Shown here piece by piece: positions 7,343 to 12,815 of a DNA stretch of 21,069 nucleotides. The stretch's first letter is position 1, and every line of letters begins with the position of its first letter. Under the pieces are notes generated by a model that had not been told where the DNA came from, did not search any database, and saw nothing but the letters and a program-made list of their open reading frames with translations. A program made the translations under genes and the position numbers. This DNA comes from Acidobacteriota bacterium (GTDB taxonomy: Bacteria; Acidobacteriota; Thermoanaerobaculia; Thermoanaerobaculales; Sulfomarinibacteraceae): NCBI GenBank assembly GCA_030637805.1, contig DAOWFV010000061.1, forward strand, positions 1 through 21,069. The letters are read 5' to 3'.

Positions 7343-7870
7343 ATGTCTGAGCTCGCCCCCATGGACATTCTCGGCAAGAGGTTCGGAAAAGAGTTCAGAG
7401 GTTATGCTCCCATGGAGGTACATGAGTACCTCACCGAGGTGGCAACGACAATCGAGGGGCTTGTTCGCGAGCGTGGCGAGCTCCGCCAGCACGTCCACCA
7501 CCTCGATCAGGAGCTAGGGGCCTTTCGCGAACGCGAGACGGCGCTCAAAGAAGCCCTGGTGGCCGCCCAGCGCTCCGCCGAAACTACCCTTGAGGTCGCC
7601 CGCAACGAGGCGCAACGCATCGTGGACGAGGGGCACGGCCTGGCCGAGCGCCTGGTCGAGGAAGCCAATGGGCGTGCGCAAAACATCGAACGGCTGATCA
7701 CCGATCTTCGCACCCGGCGGCGCGAGGTGCGCGCCGAGCTCAACCGCCTGGTAGAGCTGCTGCAGGGCCTCGTTCACGACGACCAGGCGCGGGAGCGCGA
7801 GGAGCGATCCACCCCGCAGCTCGCGCTCCTGAAGCCCCAAGTGCAGAACGGAACCGAGAGCAAGGGATGA
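7343..7870 (+). CDS. DivIVA-family coiled-coil protein
   Basis: DivIVA-like proteins bind negatively curved membrane at poles and septa and recruit partners. The 175-residue product starts with the diagnostic N-terminal domain, MDILGKRFGKEFRGYAPMEVHEYLTEVATTIEGLVRER (residues 7-44), containing the RGY turn and EVHEYL helix. A long Glu/Arg/Ala-rich coiled coil extends to about residue 145, then a short polar tail. ATG 7343 is chosen over an upstream in-frame ATG because it follows AAAGGAGG (7328-7335) with good spacing and the family match starts there. Its stop overlaps the hutI start (ATGA, 4 nt), so the two are cotranscribed. The exact role (division, polarity or envelope growth) is not shown by the sequence. 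Confidence 0.85.
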   Translation: MSELAPMDILGKRFGKEFRGYAPMEVHEYLTEVATTIEGLVRERGELRQHVHHLDQELGAFRERETALKEALVAAQRSAETTLEVARNEAQRIVDEGHGLAERLVEEANGRAQNIERLITDLRTRRREVRAELNRLVELLQGLVHDDQAREREERSTPQLALLKPQVQNGTESKG

Positions 7871-9120
7871 GCCTCCTCATCCGCGGCGCCCACCAGGTGG
7901 TCAGCCCCTTGGGTGATCGCGCCCGGCGCGGAACCGAGCTCGCCGCTCTGGAGATTCGCCCAAATGCGGTGGTGCGCTGCGAGGAGGGCATGATTGTCTT
8001 CGTCGGTAACGAGGCGGAGCACCGGCAACGATTCGGGGATGCCGACGAGACCCTCGAGGCCGACGGCGGCTGCGTCCTGCCCGGCTTTGTCGACCCACAC
8101 ACCCACCCGGTGTGGGCAGGGTCGCGCGAGGACGAGTTCGACCGCCGATTGCGCGGCGAGACCTACATGGACATTGCCCGCGCCAGCGGCGGCATCAACG
8201 CCACGGTCCGGGCCACCCGATCCGCCTCTTCAGAGGAGCTCCTTGCCGGCACTTTCGCCCGTCTCGACAGCTTCCTCGTTCACGGCACAACGACCATCGA
8301 GGCAAAGTCCGGCTACGGCCTCGACCTCGAGACCGAGGTGCGGATGCTCGAGGTCATCCACCGCGCCGACGAGGCTCATCCCGTCGATCTCCATCCCACC
8401 TGTCTGGCGGCGCACGAGGTTCCGCTCGAGCACCGCGATGACCCCGAGGTCTGGGTGCGTCGCCTGATCGAGGAGATCCATCCCGAGATTGTCCGTCGCG
8501 GCCTCGCCGAGGCGGTGGACGTGTTCTGCGAGGAGGGCGTCTTCGATCTCGATCAGACCCGCCGCCTGCTCGCCGACGCCCGCGATCACGGTTGGCGGAT
8601 CCACCTCCACGCGGACGAGCTCACGCCCCTCGGCGGCACCGTGCTCGCGGTCGAGTTAGGTGCGCTCTCGGCGGATCACCTGATGTGCGTGACCGCGGAG
8701 GGCATCGCCGCCCTCGCCGGGTCCGACACGGTCGCCATCCTGTTGCCGGGGACGTCCTTCTTCCTGCGTTCACCGTGGGCGCCGGCGCGGGAGCTGGTTG
8801 AGGCAGGGTGCGCCGTGGCTCTGGCCACCGACTGCAACCCGGGCTCCTCGCCCACCGAGTCCATGCCCGCCATTCTAGCCCTGGCCTGCCTCGGCATGGG
8901 GCTTGGCCTCGCCGAAGCTCTCACCGCCGCCACCCTCAACGCGGCCGCGGCCATCGGACGCGCCCACGAGCTGGGCTCCATCGAGGAGGGCAAGCGCGCC
9001 GACCTGGTGATCCTCGGCGCCCCCACCTATCACCACCTGGTCTATCACTACGGCGTCAATCCGGTGCGCCATGTTGTGAAGGCGGGGAAGATCGCGGTCC
9101 GCGACGGGCAACGCACGTAG
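7867..9120 (+). CDS. hutI: Imidazolonepropionase (histidine degradation)
   Basis: HutI hydrolyses 4-imidazolone-5-propanoate to N-formimidoyl-L-glutamate, the third step of histidine catabolism, in the cytosol. The 417-residue product is full length. Amidohydrolase features are clear: metal ligands H78 and H80 in FVDPHTHPVWAG, the HutI-specific TTTIEAKSGYGLD (141-153), HLHADE with H248, and LATDCNPGSS with D322. The ATG overlaps the stop of the divIVA-like gene by 4 nt. The usual hutH, hutU and hutG neighbours are absent from this window, so the pathway genes are either scattered or incomplete. Confidence 0.96.
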   Translation: MSLLIRGAHQVVSPLGDRARRGTELAALEIRPNAVVRCEEGMIVFVGNEAEHRQRFGDADETLEADGGCVLPGFVDPHTHPVWAGSREDEFDRRLRGETYMDIARASGGINATVRATRSASSEELLAGTFARLDSFLVHGTTTIEAKSGYGLDLETEVRMLEVIHRADEAHPVDLHPTCLAAHEVPLEHRDDPEVWVRRLIEEIHPEIVRRGLAEAVDVFCEEGVFDLDQTRRLLADARDHGWRIHLHADELTPLGGTVLAVELGALSADHLMCVTAEGIAALAGSDTVAILLPGTSFFLRSPWAPARELVEAGCAVALATDCNPGSSPTESMPAILALACLGMGLGLAEALTAATLNAAAAIGRAHELGSIEEGKRADLVILGAPTYHHLVYHYGVNPVRHVVKAGKIAVRDGQRT

Positions 9121-9125
9121 TTTTC

Positions 9126-9202
9126 AGTTCTCAATTCTCAATTCTGAATTCTCAATTTTGCAGGCCGCCATTTGGTTCACCCAGGATCGGGAATTGAGAA
9201 CT
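9126..9202. repeat. Tandem TTCTCAA heptamers with a distal inverted copy
   Basis: Directly after the hutI stop, four tandem heptamers occupy 9128-9155 (TTCTCAA, TTCTCAA, TTCTGAA, TTCTCAA), flanked by degenerate copies TTTTCAG and TTTTGCA. AGTTCTCAATTC (9126-9137) is matched perfectly by its reverse complement GAATTGAGAACT at 9191-9202, so a 12-bp stem with a 53-nt loop is possible. The tract is sharply AT-rich compared with everything around it, suggesting an inserted or expanded repeat rather than coding remains. It has no terminator-type T-tract. Confidence 0.75.
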
Positions 9203-9268
9203 CGCTTCAGTCGACGGCCTGGACCCCGCCGCCACCCGGGTCTCGGGAAAGACAGGCTCCAGCAGGCG

Positions 9269-9345
9269 GCGTATCGCGGGTGTCGTGTGGAACACTGTGT
9301 CGCCGTTGCGGTTGCCTTCCCCAGTAGACACCCGGTGAGATACGC
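9269..9345. repeat. Interrupted inverted repeat / stem-loop between convergent genes
   Basis: GCGTATC (9269-9275) and GGGTGTC (9278-9284) pair with GACACCC (9327-9333) and GATACGC (9339-9345), giving two perfect 7-bp helices separated by an internal loop of GC opposite GGTGA. A small GTGT-GGA-ACAC hairpin (9285-9295) lies in the apical loop. The structure can form on either strand, as expected for a bidirectional 3'-end structure between convergent genes, or for a small REP/MITE-like element. Confidence 0.65.
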
Positions 9346-9351
9346 GGGCTA
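9334..9351 (+). repeat. Short dispersed repeat, copy 1
   Basis: GGTGAGATACGCGGGCTA here matches GGTGAGATATGCCGGCTA at 12538-12555 at 16 of 18 positions. Both copies lie in intergenic space in the same orientation, at or just past the 3' end of a minus-strand gene. Copy 1 also supplies the right arm of the stem-loop at 9269-9345. Confidence 0.5.
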
Positions 9352-9430
9352 GTTGGGGAGGTCCACCAACATCCGCGTTGGAAACGATCGGGCTGGGCTC
9401 ATAGCTACGCGGGCCGGAGAGGCCGCCGGG

Positions 9431-10225
9431 TCACGGTCCTTCGACGCGAACCCGCCGGATGGCGAGGGCGCGTCCACTCTCGTCGTCCGCATCGACCAGC
9501 GCACCCCGCAGCTCGATCCCCCGCTTGGCCGGTTCAAATGGGCGGGGAGTGTTGTAGAGAAAACGCTCCAACACCTTCTCCGGCCGCATGCCGATGATCG
9601 ACTCGTACGGGCCGGTCATGCCGACGTCGGTCTGGAAGGCGGTTCCCTCGGGCAGGATCCGCTCGTCGGCGGTGGGCACGTGGGTGTGGGTGCCGAGTAC
9701 GGCCGTCACCCGGCCGTCGAGGTACCACCCCATCGCCTGCTTCTCCGACGTCGCCTCGGCATGCATGTCGACCAGGATCACCCGCACCTCGGGGTGCTCT
9801 GCGGCAATCTCCTCCAACACCCGATCGGCGCACCGGAAGGCGTTGTCGATCGGCGCCATCAGGGCCTGTCCCTGGAGATTGATGACCGCAACCGGGACAC
9901 CGGTTGCCGTCTCCTCCACACACCACCCCCGACCGGGGTTGCCGGCCGGGTAGTTGGCCGGCCGCAGCAGGGAGGGGTGGGCGTCGAGCAGGGGAATCCC
10001 CTCCTTCTTGTCCCACACGTGGTTGCCGGTCGTCCAAACCTGCACAGGAAAGGGATCGAGCTCGGCCATCACGGCGGTGGTGATGCCGAAACCACCGGCG
10101 ACGTTTTCGACGTTTGCGACCACGAAATCAACCCGTTCCCGGTCCACCAGTGGCTCCAGATTGGCCTGGATTGCACGCCGCCCGGAACCACCCATGATGT
10201 CGCCGACGAAGAGGAGTCGGATCAC
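9431..10225 (-). CDS. ymdB: YmdB-family metallophosphoesterase
   Basis: YmdB proteins are binuclear metal phosphodiesterases; the Bacillus member hydrolyses 2',3'- and 3',5'-cyclic nucleotides and affects RNase Y-dependent RNA levels. The 264-residue product is family length and carries GDIMGGSGR (D9), NVENVAGGFGIT (E40, N41), TTGNHVWD (N68, H69), the hallmark DMHAEATSEKQAMGWYLDG (H155), GTHTHVPTAD (H180, H182) and TDVGMTGP. The GTG start at 10225 overlaps the rny stop by 4 nt (GTGA); the frame is open further upstream but that part is shadow sequence inside rny. Coupling to rny is the classical arrangement and supports a joint role in RNA turnover. Confidence 0.95.
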   Translation of the reverse strand: MIRLLFVGDIMGGSGRRAIQANLEPLVDRERVDFVVANVENVAGGFGITTAVMAELDPFPVQVWTTGNHVWDKKEGIPLLDAHPSLLRPANYPAGNPGRGWCVEETATGVPVAVINLQGQALMAPIDNAFRCADRVLEEIAAEHPEVRVILVDMHAEATSEKQAMGWYLDGRVTAVLGTHTHVPTADERILPEGTAFQTDVGMTGPYESIIGMRPEKVLERFLYNTPRPFEPAKRGIELRGALVDADDESGRALAIRRVRVEGP

Positions 10226-11793
10226 CGGGCGTACTCCACCGCCCGGGTCTCGCGAATCACGGTCACCCTGATCTGACCCGGGTAGGTGAGCTCCGCCTCG
10301 ACCTTTTTCGCCACGTCTCGGGCGAGCCAGATTGCGTCCTCGTCGGAGAGCTTTTCGGATTCGACGACGATGCGCAGCTCTCGTCCGGCCTGGATGGCAT
10401 ACACCTTCTCCACACCCTTGAAGTCGGCAGCCATGCTCTCCAGCTTCTCGAGGCGCTTGATGTAGTTTTCCAGGATCTCCCGGCGCGCTCCCGGCCTCGC
10501 CGCCGACAAGGCATCGGCGGCGGTAACCAGCACCGCCTCCACCGACTGCGGATCGTAGTCGCCGTGGTGGCACTCCATGGCGTGGATTACCTGGTCGCCC
10601 TCGCCATACTTGCGCAGCAGGTCTCGCCCCAGCTCGAGGTGGGTGCCGTCCATATCCCGATCGACGGCCTTGCCGATGTCGTGCACGAGGCCGGCGCGTT
10701 TTGCGATCTGGGCGTCGGCGCCAAGCTCCGCCGCCATGTGATGTGAAAGCCAGGCCACTTCCATCGAGTGCTTGAGGGCGTTTTGGCCGTAGGACGAGCG
10801 AAACTGCAGTCTGCCTACCAGCTTGAGCAGCTCGGGATGGAGATCGGGGATCCCTACCTCCAGGGCCGCCGCTTCGCCGTCGGAGAGCAGCTTCTCCTCC
10901 ATCTCCGCCTGCACCTTGGCCACCAGCTCCTCGATACGGCCGGGATGGATGCGACCGTCCTGGATCAGGTTCCCCAGGGCCAACCGCGCGATCTCACGGC
11001 GCACCGGCTCGAAGCAGGAGAGAATCACCGCTCCCGGCGTGTCATCGACGATGAGATCGACCCCGGTGGCCTGCTCGAAGGCGCGGATGTTGCGCCCCTC
11101 GCGACCGATGATGCGGCCCTTCATCTCGTCGGATGGGAGGTCGACCACCGAAACAGTGGTCTCCACAACGTGCTCCGAAGCAATGCGTTGGATAGCCATG
11201 GAGATGACTCGCCGCGCCTTCTCCTTGGACTTCTCGATGGTCTCCTCCTCGATCCTCTTCACCAGGTTGGCGGCATCCATGCGCGCCTCGTTCTCCATCG
11301 AACGCAGCAACTCCCCCTTGGCCTGTTCGACCGTGAGCCCGGCGATCTGCTCGAGGCGGATGCGCTGCTCGGAAATTGCGGAGCCGAGCTCCTCCTCGCG
11401 AGCGCCGAGCTGACCCTCCCGCTCCTGGAGATCCGACTCCACGCCCGCGATTGCCTGCTCACGCTCGGCGACAGAGCCGACCCGATCCTCTAGCCCGGCC
11501 TCCTGCTCAGCCAGCCTGTGCTCGAGACCGGACAGCTCGAGCCGCTGCTCACGGCTCTCGCGTTCGAACTCGGTCCGGGCCGTTAGAAGGCGCTCCCGCG
11601 CGAGAATTTCTACGTCCTTCTGAATCCGCTGCCCGTCAATCTCGGCTCGAGCTACGACTCGCGCTGCCTCCTTCTCGGCGTTGGCGATCACTCGGGCCGC
11701 GGCGCCGCGCGAACGCCTCCACAGCGCCCACACCGCCACCAGACCGAACAGAGCGAGCAGCAGCAAACCCACCGCCGCTACCAGTAGTTCCAC
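10222..11793 (-). CDS. rny: Ribonuclease Y
   Basis: RNase Y is a membrane-anchored endoribonuclease that starts mRNA decay. The 523-residue product has the full architecture: N-terminal membrane helix (about residues 3-25), a Glu/Arg-rich coiled coil to about 190, a KH domain with GRIIGREGRNIRAFE (about 226-240) and an HD domain with HSMEVAWLSHHMA (H342) and the catalytic HD in GLVHDIGKAVD (371-372). GTG 11793 is preferred because GGGGGT lies 5 nt upstream; a TTG at 11811 would add six residues but has no ribosome-binding site. The gene lies about 80 nt downstream of the 6S RNA candidate and is coupled to ymdB. Confidence 0.96.
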   Translation of the reverse strand: MELLVAAVGLLLLALFGLVAVWALWRRSRGAAARVIANAEKEAARVVARAEIDGQRIQKDVEILARERLLTARTEFERESREQRLELSGLEHRLAEQEAGLEDRVGSVAEREQAIAGVESDLQEREGQLGAREEELGSAISEQRIRLEQIAGLTVEQAKGELLRSMENEARMDAANLVKRIEEETIEKSKEKARRVISMAIQRIASEHVVETTVSVVDLPSDEMKGRIIGREGRNIRAFEQATGVDLIVDDTPGAVILSCFEPVRREIARLALGNLIQDGRIHPGRIEELVAKVQAEMEEKLLSDGEAAALEVGIPDLHPELLKLVGRLQFRSSYGQNALKHSMEVAWLSHHMAAELGADAQIAKRAGLVHDIGKAVDRDMDGTHLELGRDLLRKYGEGDQVIHAMECHHGDYDPQSVEAVLVTAADALSAARPGARREILENYIKRLEKLESMAADFKGVEKVYAIQAGRELRIVVESEKLSDEDAIWLARDVAKKVEAELTYPGQIRVTVIRETRAVEYAR

Positions 11794-11874
11794 GATGCAC
11801 CCCCATGTCAAGGAGCGACCAGTGCAACCGGCATCAGAGGTTGGCAGGCTGTAATAGTCTCAAGAGAATGAAGT

Positions 11875-12056
11875 GGAGGTCCCCGCTTCGGCCGTGTGAG
11901 CAACCCTATTTGAACCTGCAAAACCACAGGTGGGCACCTGTCCCCCGCCCGTCTCCCACCTCGCGGCGAGCATCAGGACGAAGGAACCCGGCAACCCTTC
12001 AAATAGGTGTTGGTTCAGCGATAGTTTCACTCATCACCAACCGCGTAGGGACCTCC
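11875..12056 (-). ncRNA. ssrS: Candidate 6S RNA (ssrS) downstream of zapA
   Basis: The 250-nt gap between zapA and rny has no protein-like frame but can fold into a rod. GGAGGTCCC (12048-12056 on the minus strand) pairs perfectly with GGGACCTCC (11875-11883), extended across a 2-nt bulge by CGC/GCG. An inner perfect 10-bp helix, CCTATTTGAA (11998-12007) with TTCAAATAGG (11905-11914), encloses the apical region, including an ACAGGT-GCCC-ACCTGT hairpin (11926-11941). Between the two helices is a large asymmetric bulge whose 5' strand has its own GTTGGT/ACCAAC helix. The span of 182 nt, closing stem, central bubble and position after zapA are what is expected for 6S RNA, the sigma-70 RNA polymerase regulator. 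Exact ends are inferred from the closing stem. Confidence 0.68.
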
Positions 12057-12061
12057 TGGTT

Positions 12062-12373
12062 CTATTTTTCATTCCCCGTCTCTCCGGGCTTCAAGCCCTC
12101 TTCAATTTTCAACACGAGACGTTCCGCCTGCTTCTCCAATCTCTTCTGCCGGACGTCCTGATCCGTTTCTCGTTCCTGAAACAGTTCGTCCGCTATGTTC
12201 AACGCGGTCAAGACCGCAATCTTGACCGTGTCCACGCTGGAGCTCCGATCGGCGACCTCCCGCATGCGGAAGTCGACGAACCGCGCGATCTCCTGGAGGC
12301 GCGATTCATCGCCGTCCGCCCGCAATCCGAGCCGCTGGCCGAAAACTTCGACTGTGGCCCGGACGGTGGTCAT
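12062..12373 (-). CDS. zapA: Cell division protein ZapA
   Basis: ZapA binds FtsZ and cross-links protofilaments in the division ring. The 103-residue product shows the family order: an N-terminal beta strand segment TTVRATVEVFGQRLGLRADG, the helix LQEIARFVDFRMREVA (about residues 26-41), then VDTVKIAVLTALNIADELF (47-65), the most conserved part, and a C-terminal coiled coil. ATG 12373 follows GGGAGGA with about 8 nt spacing. zapB lies 179 nt upstream and the 6S RNA candidate begins about 5 nt after the stop, so the RNA may be processed from the zapA transcript. Confidence 0.9.
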   Translation of the reverse strand: MTTVRATVEVFGQRLGLRADGDESRLQEIARFVDFRMREVADRSSSVDTVKIAVLTALNIADELFQERETDQDVRQKRLEKQAERLVLKIEEGLKPGETGNEK

Positions 12374-12394
12374 CGGTCAGTTCCTCCCACGTCG

Positions 12395-12400
12395 AGTATA
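12395..12400 (-). promoter_or_regulatory. Possible -10 box for zapA-6S RNA-rny-ymdB
   Basis: The minus strand reads TATACT about 22 nt before the zapA start, directly downstream of an AT-rich TTAAAATGCTG. The -35 position at 17 nt (GTAAGC) is poor. The gap between zapB and zapA and the stem-loop at 12475-12514 make an internal promoter here plausible. Confidence 0.4.
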
Positions 12401-12474
12401 CAGCATTTTAACGAGAAGCTTACCCCACCAAATCCGAGAGAGAACGCGACAAAATGAGGCGCCCCCCCATCTTT

Positions 12475-12514
12475 CCGGGTTGTACGCGCAGACCGATTTC
12501 CCGCGCCAACCCGG
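12475..12514. other. Stem-loop in the zapB-zapA gap
   Basis: CCGGGTTG (12475-12482) and CAACCCGG (12507-12514) form a perfect 8-bp stem, extended inside by GCGC/GCGC across a 3-nt bulge. No T-run follows on the minus strand, so it is not a typical intrinsic terminator, but it may end or stabilise the upstream transcript. The rest of this 179-nt gap shows no reading frame of interest. Confidence 0.55.
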
Positions 12515-12537
12515 GCCCGTCGGGGGTTCAGGAAGCT

Positions 12538-12555
12538 GGTGAGATATGCCGGCTA
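12538..12555 (+). repeat. Short dispersed repeat, copy 2
   Basis: GGTGAGATATGCCGGCTA matches the copy at 9334-9351 with two substitutions. Its right end coincides with the TAG stop codon of the zapB-like gene on the minus strand. AGCTGG before the core and CCGGCT within it can form a short stem (12534-12554). Confidence 0.5.
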
Positions 12556-12795
12556 AGCCTTTTCGAGAGTGCCGTCGATGAGGGTGAGCACCTTCTCCAG
12601 GCGCTTGCCGAGCTCATCCCGTTGTTTCTCGAGGGCCGCCGCACGCTCACCTGCTTCCGACCCTGAGGCCACCTGACTCTCGAGCTCCTGGACGCGGCTC
12701 GCGAGCTCCGCCTCACGCTTCTTAGCTTCGCGATAGGCCTCCACCATTTCTTCGATTCTCGATTCGAGCTGTTTGAGCACCGCGTCCATCGACAT
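12553..12795 (-). CDS. zapB: ZapB-like small coiled-coil division protein
   Basis: The 80-residue product is almost entirely predicted coiled coil (KQLESRIEEMVEAYREAKKREAELASRVQELESQV, then a short AsGSEAG break and a second helical stretch). Size, composition and position next to zapA fit ZapB, which joins ZapA to the chromosome-terminus machinery in Gammaproteobacteria; homologues elsewhere are assigned mainly by context. ATG 12795 follows GGAGG at 6 nt. It begins 20 nt after the pheT stop, so it is probably cotranscribed with the PheRS genes. Coiled coils are easily misassigned, so the name is a contextual call. Confidence 0.72.
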   Translation of the reverse strand: MSMDAVLKQLESRIEEMVEAYREAKKREAELASRVQELESQVASGSEAGERAAALEKQRDELGKRLEKVLTLIDGTLEKA

Positions 12796-12815
12796 CTCGT
12801 TCCTCCAGTGATCTT

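Larger units (their letters stand above)
9121..9430. other. Convergent intergenic region between hutI and ymdB
   Basis: This 310-nt stretch lies between two gene 3' ends. It contains the heptamer repeat (9126-9202), a larger interrupted stem-loop (9269-9345) and one copy of a short dispersed repeat (9334-9351). Short open frames crossing it show no family-like residues. No canonical rho-independent terminator was seen, so the stem-loops themselves are the best candidates for transcript ends. Confidence 0.6.

Noticed and set aside
9121..9165. Heptamer array as a CRISPR array
   Set aside because: Units are 7 nt, directly adjacent with no spacers, and no cas genes are present.
11809..11811. TTG 11811 as the rny start
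   Set aside because: It lacks a ribosome-binding site, while GTG 11793 has GGGGGT at suitable distance and gives a normal hydrophobic N-terminus; the difference is six residues.
11376..12457. Plus-strand frames spanning the rny-zapA gap (11376-12161 and 11930-12457)
   Set aside because: They cross rny, the structured RNA and zapA in antisense, and are Arg/Pro/Ser-rich without family signal.
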